From Bacillota bacterium (GTDB lineage Bacteria; Bacillota; Clostridia; Oscillospirales; Oscillospiraceae): 7,815 nt of DNA. The stretch spans positions 1-7,815 of the forward strand of contig JAEXWS010000077.1 in assembly GCA_023406225.1 (NCBI GenBank). Direction: 5' to 3'. The position numbers and the translations under genes are program-made. This document shows positions 1 through 4,772 of the stretch, piece after piece (position 1 is the stretch's first letter; the number at the start of each line of letters is the position of its first letter). The notes beneath the pieces were generated by a model. That model saw only the letters and a list, made by a program, of their open reading frames with translations. It did not search any database and was not told the origin of the DNA.

Positions 1-34
1 GCCCGTATACTACTATATCATCTCCATGGAATGA
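1..34 (+). CDS. Possible 3' end of an upstream gene (last ~10 codons)
   Basis: One plus-strand frame enters from the left edge and reads PVYYYIISME before a TGA at 32-34. A strong terminator begins 11 bases later, the usual arrangement at the end of a transcription unit. The minus strand offers no sustained frame here. Ten codons are too few to assign a family, and the call rests mostly on the terminator position. It could equally be non-coding. Confidence 0.25.
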   Translation, partial: PVYYYIISME

Positions 35-44
35 CGCTCCATGC

Positions 45-80
45 AAAAAAGGCCCGGGCCGTACGGCCCGGGCCTTTTTT
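45..80. terminator. Bidirectional intrinsic terminator, perfect 36-bp palindrome
   Basis: Six A residues (45-50), the arm GGCCCGGGCC (51-60), a GTAC loop and the same arm again (65-74) are followed by six T residues. Because GTAC is self-complementary, the whole 36 bases form one uninterrupted palindrome. It can work in both directions: for whatever enters from the left, and as a backstop for the minus-strand XRE-cupin gene that stops at 152. Confidence 0.88.
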
Positions 81-126
81 GCCTCTCTGGGGGGAATATG
101 CTCCCGCAAAGCGGGGCCATGTCCGC

Positions 127-153
127 AAAAAGCCGGCTCCTCCGGCCGTTTTT
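127..153 (-). terminator. Probable terminator of the XRE-cupin gene
   Basis: Read on the minus strand, GCCGG, the loop AGGAG and CCGGC are followed directly by TTTTT (131-127). Flanking A and T runs could extend the stem past a two-base bulge. It begins at the stop codon of the XRE-cupin gene. The stem is short, so read-through into the stronger palindrome at 45-80 is plausible. Confidence 0.5.
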
Positions 154-706
154 ACGGCTTATACCAAATCAGCATGCTGAGCTGCGCCGCCGTGTCCCCC
201 GGATTGCGGTAGCTGTGGGCCCGGTCCGCCGCAAAATGCAGGGAATCCCCGGTCTCCAGGCGGTATGACGCCTCCTCCACGCCGATCTCCGCCGTCCCGC
301 CAAACACCGTCACATACTCCTCGGACCCGGGCAGATGGGGCTGCGCCTCCAAATGTCCGCCGGGCCGGATGACGATGCGGTACGTCTCAAAGGATTTCTC
401 CCGGTCAAAGGTGAAGGTGGGGTAATTGAGGTATCGGCCGCCGTCCTCCACGATGGGCTCCGCCCCGGCGCCCCGGATGAGCACCGGCTGCTCCCGGGTC
501 TGCTCCACAAGGGAAGTAAAGGAGACCTTATAGCCCCCGGCGATCTTCCACAGCACCGATATGGTGGGATTCACATCCCCCTTTTCGATCTGGGCCAGCA
601 TGCTCCGGGAGACGCCGGTGACCGCCGCCGCCGCGTCCAGGGTCAGCTTCTTCTCCTCCCGCGCCCGCTTGACATTTTCCGCCACGGTCCGATTGATGTC
701 CAACAA
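152..706 (-). CDS. XRE-family transcriptional regulator with C-terminal cupin domain
   Basis: The 184-residue protein is a cytoplasmic DNA-binding regulator with a ligand-sensing domain. Residues about 6-65 are a Cro/C1-type helix-turn-helix (LTLDAAAAVTGVSRSMLAQI, then an EKG turn and PTISVLWKIA). Residues about 105-182 are a single cupin barrel: motif 1 is reduced to PHLPGSEEY (H124, E129/E130) and motif 2 ends in H164-SYR-N168, so most but not all canonical metal ligands remain. The start is a TTG (704-706) nine bases after a perfect GGAGG (716-720); a second TTG follows immediately and no ATG fits that ribosome site. Regulators of this type commonly sit beside the transporter they control, here the divergent LysE-family exporter at 823. 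Control of that exporter and autoregulation through the shared 117-bp gap are inferred. The effector is unknown. Confidence 0.93.
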   Translation of the reverse strand: MLDINRTVAENVKRAREEKKLTLDAAAAVTGVSRSMLAQIEKGDVNPTISVLWKIAGGYKVSFTSLVEQTREQPVLIRGAGAEPIVEDGGRYLNYPTFTFDREKSFETYRIVIRPGGHLEAQPHLPGSEEYVTVFGGTAEIGVEEASYRLETGDSLHFAADRAHSYRNPGDTAAQLSMLIWYKP

Positions 707-721
707 AATTTACATCCTCCA

Positions 722-750
722 TTGACAAGATATAAAACCAGTAGTACACT
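722..750 (+). promoter_or_regulatory. Candidate sigma-A promoter for the LysE-family exporter
   Basis: TTGACA (722-727, consensus -35) is followed after 17 bases by TACACT (745-750, 4/6 match to the -10). Transcription would start near 757, giving a leader of about 65 bases. The -35 lies just upstream of the divergent regulator's ribosome site, so the two transcription units share control DNA. Confidence 0.55.
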
Positions 751-756
751 ATAAAG

Positions 757-778
757 GAAATCCAAAATATCGGATTTC
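757..778. promoter_or_regulatory. Inverted repeat, candidate operator of the divergent regulator
   Basis: The arms GAAATCC (757-763) and GGATTTC (772-778) flank an 8-base A+T-rich centre. The dyad covers the predicted start region of the exporter transcript, where a repressor would block initiation. Size and symmetry suit an XRE dimer. Binding is inference. Confidence 0.45.
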
Positions 779-822
779 TCTCTTACATATTGTACCGCAT
801 TTAAAACTGGAGGTCAAGAATC

Positions 823-1407
823 ATGTCGTTTCCCTGGGGTCCGTTTCTCATTTACGTCCTCGCCACCGCGGTCACGCCCGGGCCGAACACCCTCTCCTCC
901 CTGGCCGCGGGCAGCCGCCTGGGCTTTCGGAGGGCCATGCCCTTCAATTTCGGCATCTGGGCGGGCTTTTCCGCGGTCATGCTGCTGTGCACGGCGCTGT
1001 GCGGCGCGGTGTCCGGCCTCATCCCCAGGATCAAAGCGCCCATGCTGGCGGTGGGGGCGGCGTACATGCTGCACCTGGCCTGGAAGACCTGGCGCAGCGG
1101 CTCCCTCACGGAGCAGGCGGGGATGAAGAGCGGCTTTTTGGACGGATTGCTGCTCCAGTTCGTGAATGTGAAGATCTACATCTACGGCATCATGTCCATG
1201 GAGGCGTATGTGCTCCCGGTCTATGCGGGCCAAACGGCGGCGCTGGCGGGCTTCGCCCTGCTTTTGGCCTTCATCGGCTTTTTACTGACGCTGTGCTGGT
1301 CGGCCTTTGGGTCCGTGTTCCGGCTGCTGTTCTCCCGGTACGCCCGGATCACCAACGCCGTCATGGCCCTGCTGCTGGTATGGTGCGCGGTCTCCCTCTT
1401 CCTATAG
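823..1407 (+). CDS. LysE/RhtB-family amino-acid exporter
   Basis: This 194-residue integral membrane protein belongs to the LysE/RhtB superfamily, which exports amino acids or related small solutes by proton antiport. Hydrophobic segments lie at about 5-27, 40-65, 70-88, 112-130, 138-165 and 176-194, the six-span pattern and length usual for the family. The signature TPGPNT is at residues 18-23, at the end of helix 1. The usual second NPK-type motif appears as FVNVKIY (113-119), proline replaced by valine, which may affect substrate choice. GGAGG (809-813) lies nine bases before the ATG. The divergent XRE-cupin gene is its likely regulator. Substrate cannot be told from sequence; the family also includes exporters of threonine, homoserine lactone and cysteine derivatives. 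Confidence 0.92.
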   Translation: MSFPWGPFLIYVLATAVTPGPNTLSSLAAGSRLGFRRAMPFNFGIWAGFSAVMLLCTALCGAVSGLIPRIKAPMLAVGAAYMLHLAWKTWRSGSLTEQAGMKSGFLDGLLLQFVNVKIYIYGIMSMEAYVLPVYAGQTAALAGFALLLAFIGFLLTLCWSAFGSVFRLLFSRYARITNAVMALLLVWCAVSLFL

Positions 1408-1422
1408 GCCTTTTGGCGGGAG

Positions 1423-1457
1423 GTCACGGCCCCCGGCGGGCCGGGGCGTCACTTTTT
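1423..1457 (+). terminator. Probable terminator after the exporter gene
   Basis: The GC-rich core CCCCGG, CGGG loop and CCGGGG (1431-1446) is extended by an imperfect outer stem (GTCACG-side against CGTCAC-side) and followed by TTTTT at 1453-1457. It lies 16 bases after the exporter stop and overlaps the end of the convergent DUF3021 gene, as is common between convergent genes. The mismatches make its strength uncertain. Confidence 0.5.
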
Positions 1458-1892
1458 CTCCTGGAAATCCCTCAGATTCTGGTTCAGCGCCCGGGTATCC
1501 CTTTTCAGGGCGATGTGCCGCCCCACCCACATGGCGAAAAGGCCCCATTCCAGCACGAACACCAGCGCCGCGCCCCCCCACGCGGGGACCCCGGCGAACC
1601 ACCCGAACGCCGCCGCGCCGCCGATGAGCAGCACGTTGGCCAGCACCGCCCACGCCGCCGTGCGCCGCGCCAGCGCCGCCCGGTCCAGCGCCCGGTCCGG
1701 AAACAGCCCCGTCTCCGCAATCGCCAGGAGCATGCAGGCGATCAGCATCTGGAGCATCGTCCACACGCTCACCTGGCTGCTCCCCTGAAGCAGGTTCACC
1801 ACGCTTTTGGCGAAGATGAGCGCCAGGGTGTAAACGCCCATATAGAGCTTCATGCCCAGGCCCCAGCGGTAAAAACGCAGAAATTCATTCAT
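1449..1892 (-). CDS. DUF3021-type four-helix membrane protein
   Basis: A 147-residue protein with four predicted membrane helices at about 16-34, 43-62, 79-100 and 104-123, a short basic N-terminus and a charged C-terminal tail (RALNQNLRDFQEKK). Length, topology and position directly after a LytTR regulator match the DUF3021 family. The ATG is preceded by AGGAGG eight bases upstream, and 13 bases separate it from the LytTR stop, so the two are one transcription unit. In several Firmicutes the membrane partner of a LytTR regulator antagonises it (HdrRM and BrsRM of Streptococcus mutans), so a sensing or inhibitory role is a reasonable inference. No enzyme motif is visible. The DUF3021 assignment is from recognised architecture. 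Confidence 0.8.
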   Translation of the reverse strand: MNEFLRFYRWGLGMKLYMGVYTLALIFAKSVVNLLQGSSQVSVWTMLQMLIACMLLAIAETGLFPDRALDRAALARRTAAWAVLANVLLIGGAAAFGWFAGVPAWGGAALVFVLEWGLFAMWVGRHIALKRDTRALNQNLRDFQEKK

Positions 1893-1905
1893 GTTCCATT
1901 CCTCC

Positions 1906-2343
1906 TCACATGCCCAGCCGCTCCCGCAGGAGCGGCGCGTAATGCCGGGAGATCACGACTTTCTCCCCGTTGCGCATGGCGGCCTCGATCCGGCTCCCCC
2001 CGCAGCTTTTCAGCTGCCGGATGCCGTGGAGGTTCACCACCATGGACCGGCTCACCCGGCAAAAGCCCACGCCCTCATACCGGGCTTCCAGCTCCGAGAG
2101 GGTCAGGGCCGTGCGCCACACCGCCCCCTCGCAGTAGAGCCAGGTCCGCTCCTCCACCGACTCGGCGTACAGCACCTCGCCGGGGCGGAGGAACACCGGC
2201 TGGCGGTCCTCCGTCCAGGCGCAGAGGGTCTGCATCCCCGACTTCAGCAGGGATAAAACGTGGAGCATCTCCTCGTCCAGCTCCCGGCAGCGCAGGACGA
2301 TCTCATTTTCCGGAACGTCTCTGTGTTCCACGGTGATCTTCAT
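1906..2343 (-). CDS. LytTR-family DNA-binding regulator
   Basis: A 145-residue regulator with a LytTR DNA-binding domain at about 45-145. Diagnostic stretches are FCRVSRSMVVNL (94-105), NGEKVVISRHYAP (125-137) and the C-terminal LLRERLGM. There is no phospho-receiver domain; residues 1-44 form a short N-terminal region of unknown role, so it is a stand-alone LytTR protein. The frame is open further upstream, but the ATG at 2341-2343 has AAGGAGG five bases before it and begins with typical family sequence (MKITVEH), and a promoter at 2373-2401 would leave only this start inside the transcript. It is followed by the DUF3021 gene in one operon. Autoregulation is likely by analogy with other LytTR systems. 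Targets are unknown. Confidence 0.92.
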   Translation of the reverse strand: MKITVEHRDVPENEIVLRCRELDEEMLHVLSLLKSGMQTLCAWTEDRQPVFLRPGEVLYAESVEERTWLYCEGAVWRTALTLSELEARYEGVGFCRVSRSMVVNLHGIRQLKSCGGSRIEAAMRNGEKVVISRHYAPLLRERLGM

Positions 2344-2355
2344 AACGCCCTCCTT

Positions 2356-2367
2356 CGTCAATTGACG
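2356..2367. promoter_or_regulatory. Perfect 12-bp palindrome at the LytTR operon start site
   Basis: CGTCAATTGACG is a perfect palindrome between the predicted -10 (2373-2378) and the ribosome site (2349-2355), covering the expected transcription start near 2366. Its position suits a repressor operator. LytTR proteins usually bind direct repeats, so the binding protein may be another factor, or the palindrome may be chance. Confidence 0.4.
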
Positions 2368-2372
2368 CTTTG

Positions 2373-2401
2373 AGCATACCGTGGCGCGGCACAAAAAGCA
2401 A
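2373..2401 (-). promoter_or_regulatory. Sigma-A promoter of the LytTR-DUF3021 operon
   Basis: On the minus strand TTGCTT (-35, 2401-2396) is followed after exactly 17 bases by TATGCT (-10, 2378-2373). The predicted start near 2366 gives a leader of about 23 bases carrying the ribosome site. This supports the downstream ATG as the translation start. Confidence 0.7.
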
Positions 2402-2442
2402 GGCCGGTCCCCCCGGGATGCGTTTTGGAGGCGGCAGCGTGC

Positions 2443-2483
2443 AAAAAAGCGCCTGTGTTTCAAATCAACACAGGCGCTTTTTT
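2443..2483 (-). terminator. Intrinsic terminator of the DUF2461-HD operon
   Basis: The 11-bp arms GCGCCTGTGTT (2449-2459) and AACACAGGCGC (2467-2477) surround a 7-base loop and are flanked by A6 on the left and T6 on the right. It follows the HD gene stop (2486) by two bases. The symmetric A and T runs mean it could also stop plus-strand transcription. Confidence 0.9.
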
Positions 2484-2485
2484 CA

Positions 2486-3070
2486 TCACAGCTTTTTCAT
2501 CTCCGCGCTCACGGCGTCCTCGGTGGCGGCCATGGCCCGGAGGGTCTTGTCCAGCAGCGTGTCCAGCTCCCATCCCAGCCGCTCCGCCCCGGCGCGGATC
2601 ACGTCCCGGGAGCAGCCCGCGGCGAACTTCTTGTCCTTGAACTTCTTTTTCAGGGAGGAGAGCTCCATGTCCTGGCAGCTCTTGCTGGGGCGCATCCGCG
2701 CCGCCGCGCCGATGAGGCCCGTCAGCTCGTCCGAGGCGAAGAGGACCTTTTCCATCTCCTCCACCGGCTCCACGTCGGAGCACAGACCGTACCCGTGGCT
2801 GCACACCGCGTGGACCAGGTCTTCGCCGCAGTCCAGCTCCGCCAGCAGCTCCGGGGCCTTTTTGCAGTGCTCGTCGGGCCACTTCTCAAAATCCACGTCG
2901 TGGAGCAATCCCACGGCGGCCCAGAAATCCGCGTCCTCGCCGTACCCCAGGTCATCGGCGTACCAGCGCATCACCGCCTCCACCGTCAGCGCGTGCTGGA
3001 TGTGGAAGGGCTCGCCGTTGTATCTGCGCAGCAGCGCCAGGGCCGCCGCCCGGTCGGGACATGCTCTCAT
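2486..3070 (-). CDS. HD-domain metal-dependent hydrolase family protein
   Basis: A 194-residue soluble protein of the HD superfamily. The metal-binding set is visible in order: H26 (HIQHALTVEA), H57-D58 in GLLHDVD, H92 in SHGYG and D114 in ASDELTGLI. The later region has the subfamily hallmark SLKKKFKDKKFAAG and an alanine-rich helix with RPSKS. It resembles the widespread predicted HD hydrolases of the COG2316 type, whose substrate is not established; HD enzymes typically cleave phosphate esters of nucleotides. The ATG at 3068-3070 was chosen because AAAGGAG (3079-3085) lies eight bases before it; the ATG two codons upstream is too close to that site. It is the second gene after DUF2461, separated by 26 bases, with the operon terminator just after its stop. 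No functional link between the two is known. Confidence 0.88.
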   Translation of the reverse strand: MRACPDRAAALALLRRYNGEPFHIQHALTVEAVMRWYADDLGYGEDADFWAAVGLLHDVDFEKWPDEHCKKAPELLAELDCGEDLVHAVCSHGYGLCSDVEPVEEMEKVLFASDELTGLIGAAARMRPSKSCQDMELSSLKKKFKDKKFAAGCSRDVIRAGAERLGWELDTLLDKTLRAMAATEDAVSAEMKKL

Positions 3071-3096
3071 GGTCATCGCTCCTTTATCATTCAAAA

Positions 3097-3819
3097 TCAA
3101 TTATGGACAGTATAGCCGTTTGCCCCGTCCTTTGCAAGCCCGATTTCCCGGGGGTCCGGGTCGCCGTCCAGGGTAATGAAGTAGTCGTAATAAGGCAGAA
3201 GGAACCCGTATCCCGTCTTCAGCCGCTCCACGACGTCCCGGGAGAACAGCTCGTCCGTCAGCTTGTCCGTGTGGCAGATGGAAAAGGACTTCATTTTGTA
3301 CCACGGCTCCAGCAGCGGCGACGGGGCGGCGGACCGGGGCCTCTTATAATCCTCCGTCTCCAGCGCGAACTCCTTTTGCCGGGCGAGCTTGCGCGTCAGG
3401 GCCTCCATGGTCCCGGGGTCCCGGTCGATCCTGGCCCGGAGCTTGGCCATGGTCAGGGCCTTGGGCATGTAGTAGCCCATGCCGTAGGTCCAGCCCTCGG
3501 GCATCAGCTCGAACCAGAAGGTGGGATGGGCCGTCCACTGCTCCGACGGCTGCTCCACGGAAAACCACAAACTGTCCTTATAGGGCCCCCGGCCGTGGAG
3601 CCGCCGGGCGTCCCGGTAAATGCGGGTGACCTTGCGGATAAGGCCGCAGTCCGGCCGCTTTTCCCGCAGAAAATCGTAGATCTCGTCCCCAAGGTCCCGC
3701 ATGGGGCCGTAAAACTGGGTCAGATAGGTCTGTTTGTTGGCCTCAAACCAGGTCCGCTCGTTGTTGAAGCGGATGCCCCACATGAAGTCCACAGTCTCGT
3801 CCGTAAATCCGGTAAACAT
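3097..3819 (-). CDS. DUF2461 domain protein
   Basis: A 240-residue soluble protein, full length for DUF2461 (TIGR02453-type) proteins, which have no established biochemical role. Recognisable stretches are FNNERTWFEANK (18-29), the basic segment IYRDARRLHGRGPYKDSLWF (67-86), an aromatic sheet region WFELMPEGWTYGMGYYMP (102-119) and a C-terminal part ending in LPYYDYFITL. There is no signal peptide or membrane segment. The ATG follows AGGAGGG by four to five bases. It is the first gene of a two-gene operon with the HD hydrolase, and its leader contains a 24-base near-palindrome directly before the ribosome site. Confidence 0.9.
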   Translation of the reverse strand: MFTGFTDETVDFMWGIRFNNERTWFEANKQTYLTQFYGPMRDLGDEIYDFLREKRPDCGLIRKVTRIYRDARRLHGRGPYKDSLWFSVEQPSEQWTAHPTFWFELMPEGWTYGMGYYMPKALTMAKLRARIDRDPGTMEALTRKLARQKEFALETEDYKRPRSAAPSPLLEPWYKMKSFSICHTDKLTDELFSRDVVERLKTGYGFLLPYYDYFITLDGDPDPREIGLAKDGANGYTVHN

Positions 3820-3830
3820 GGCGCCCTCCT

Positions 3831-3854
3831 GAAGTGAAACTGATGTTCCACTTC
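3831..3854 (-). promoter_or_regulatory. 24-base dyad abutting the DUF2461 ribosome site
   Basis: On the minus strand GAAGTGGAAC, loop ATCA and GTTTCACTTC form a 10-bp stem with a single G-T pair, wobble-compatible as RNA. The dyad lies immediately upstream of the AGGAGG (3825-3830) and covers the predicted transcription start near 3848. It may be a DNA operator or an RNA hairpin at the 5' end of the transcript. Which is unknown. Confidence 0.45.
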
Positions 3855-3863
3855 ATCATAGCA
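3855..3863 (-). promoter_or_regulatory. Extended -10 promoter for the DUF2461-HD operon
   Basis: TGC followed by TATGAT on the minus strand is an extended -10 element. No good -35 is present at the expected distance (TTTCCG is the closest), which is tolerated at extended -10 promoters. It lies 36 bases upstream of the DUF2461 start codon. Confidence 0.5.
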
Positions 3864-3883
3864 CACTTTTGAACCGGCGGAAA

Positions 3884-3917
3884 GAGGGAAAAGACGACAA
3901 AAATCGTCTTTTCCCTC
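3884..3917 (-). terminator. Terminator-like hairpin after the ferritin-like gene
   Basis: Perfect 14-bp arms (GAGGGAAAAGACGA at 3884-3897 and its complement at 3904-3917) surround a 6-base loop. It starts six bases after the ferritin-like stop. On the minus strand the tail is only TTTCC rather than a long T-run, and the stem is A+T-rich inside, so termination strength is uncertain. Confidence 0.55.
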
Positions 3918-3923
3918 CGCTTT

Positions 3924-4577
3924 TCACAGGGCCTTTTCCAGCATGGCCAGAAGCTGGTCCGCGTGACGGTACGATTCCTTGCTCAATTCCGTCAGCAGCT
4001 TGGTAAGGCAGGGGTCCGTGGTGCCCTCCGCCGCCCGGACGTAGTTCATGCCGTTGCACGCCTCCACGTGATACCGCTCCCGCAGAGCGGCGCACCAGCG
4101 GTTCACAAAGAGCCGCTCGCAGGAGATGGACGGCTGGTAGCACGCGCCGGTGACGAGGTAGTACACCGCCATGAGGCGCTTGGCGTGCTCCCCCGCGTCC
4201 GCCGCGATCTCCCGCAGGCGCTGCCGGGCCCAGGACGGCGCCTGCCGGGCGAAGGCCAGGTAGTACCGCCGGTCCGCCAGCTCCGCCTCGATGAACCCCT
4301 CGATGACCTCCAGCATCTCCTCCGCCGCGCTGCCCATGCAGCAGGGGTCCGCCTGGGCGCCGGGGAGCTGCTCCTCCGCCGCGATCACGGCGCTTTGAGC
4401 CGGCTGCTGGACCGGCTGCTGGGCCGGCTGGACCGGCGCGGGCGCGCCGCCGGCCAGCTCCGCCATGGCGGGGACGCCGAAGCCGGGATAGGGCTCCAGA
4501 TTGGGCGCGACCCGCTGCCAGACGCGGTCGTATTGGCGGTAATCATATGTGTCGGGGCTATGTAGCGTTTGTTCCAT
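3924..4577 (-). CDS. Ferritin-like domain protein with Gln/Pro-rich linker
   Basis: A 217-residue soluble protein. Residues 1-40 include a conserved-looking YDYRQYDRVWQRVAPNLEPY segment; 44-62 is a low-complexity linker of Q, P, A and V; about 82-215 is a four-helix ferritin/rubrerythrin-like bundle. Candidate di-metal ligands are E97/E99 in helix A (EGFIEAELADRRYY), E130-H131 in helix B (DAGEHAKRL), E172 in helix C and E201 with H205 in helix D (KESYRHADQLL). Helix B lacks a clear E three residues before its H, so intact metal binding is not certain. There is no rubredoxin Cys4 domain. The ATG at 4575-4577 has AAGGAGG seven bases upstream. It is divergent from the Fe-S assembly genes, which suggests iron or oxidative-stress handling, but the substrate (iron, peroxide or other) is unknown. 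Confidence 0.82.
   Translation of the reverse strand: MEQTLHSPDTYDYRQYDRVWQRVAPNLEPYPGFGVPAMAELAGGAPAPVQPAQQPVQQPAQSAVIAAEEQLPGAQADPCCMGSAAEEMLEVIEGFIEAELADRRYYLAFARQAPSWARQRLREIAADAGEHAKRLMAVYYLVTGACYQPSISCERLFVNRWCAALRERYHVEACNGMNYVRAAEGTTDPCLTKLLTELSKESYRHADQLLAMLEKAL
4400..4436 (-). repeat. 12-bp in-frame tandem repeat in the ferritin-like gene
   Basis: CCGGCTGCTGGA (4400-4411) and CCGGCTGCTGGG (4412-4423) are followed by a shortened copy and a last CCGG. On the coding strand these encode repeats of the type QQPV/QQPA in the linker. Slippage would change linker length by four residues without a frameshift. Confidence 0.75.
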
Positions 4578-4613
4578 ATGGGTCCCTCCTTTTCCACCCA
4601 ATATATGCGGAAA

Positions 4614-4712
4614 TCAAAAAAACCGTACCTGTTGCGGCGGCAACAGGTACAAATCCCGTAATTCGGTTAAAATACTCTGGGAAACATCCGTCTTCACGTT
4701 GCTTTTTTTCAT
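4614..4712 (-). CDS. Possible 32-residue small ORF upstream of the ferritin-like gene
   Basis: The frame starts at the ATG at 4710-4712 and encodes MKKSNVKTDVSQS, then ILTELRDLYLLPPQQ and VRFF before TGA. It begins with lysines, has a plausible short amphipathic stretch, and ends inside a terminator hairpin whose stem encodes the symmetric LLPPQQ. Against it: no clear Shine-Dalgarno precedes the ATG, the frame is also open upstream as antisense of sufC, and its start overlaps the sufC promoter. If translated, it would be a leader peptide or free small protein. I recognise no family. Confidence 0.28.
   Translation of the reverse strand: MKKSNVKTDVSQSILTELRDLYLLPPQQVRFF
4616..4650 (-). terminator. 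Terminator hairpin in the leader of the ferritin-like gene
   Basis: Read on the minus strand, GTACCTGTTGC, the loop CGCC and GCAACAGGTAC form a perfect 11-bp stem, followed by GG and seven T residues (4622-4616). It points toward the ferritin-like start codon 39 bases further on. Transcripts from the sufC-proximal side would end here unless the hairpin is prevented from forming. It cannot serve sufC, which runs the other way. Either it is a conditional attenuator, or it insulates the ferritin-like gene and that gene's promoter lies in 4578-4615, where only a weak TATATT -10 is seen. Confidence 0.72.
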
Positions 4713-4727
4713 GGCGTCTGCTAGAAT
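4699..4727 (+). promoter_or_regulatory. Sigma-A promoter of sufC-sufB
   Basis: TTGCTT (-35, 4699-4704), a 17-base spacer and TAGAAT (-10, 4722-4727) with TGC just before the -10 make a strong housekeeping promoter with an extended -10. Transcription would start near 4734, giving a leader of about 39 bases that carries AAAGGAGG. No Rrf2-type operator or riboswitch was recognised in this short leader. Confidence 0.75.
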
Positions 4728-4772
4728 AGACAAGCTATGAGCATTTTTTCCAATAAAGGAGGTTCCGAATCC

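Noticed and set aside
710..715. ATG-TAA start-stop pair directly after the GGAGG of the XRE-cupin gene
   Set aside because: Zero spacing from the Shine-Dalgarno makes initiation there implausible; probably chance.
987..2336. Long plus-strand frame of 449 codons
   Set aside because: It is antisense to the LytTR-DUF3021 genes and out of frame with the exporter; its product is low-complexity R/P/G/H sequence typical of GC-rich shadow frames, with no ribosome site.
1906..2463. Longer start for the LytTR gene at 2463
   Set aside because: The extra 40 residues would cross the predicted promoter and the upstream terminator and have no ribosome site; the ATG at 2343 has AAGGAGG.
4734..4772. Possible riboswitch or Rrf2-type operator in the sufC leader
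   Set aside because: The leader is only about 39 bases, with no hairpin and no recognisable dyad beyond the ribosome site.
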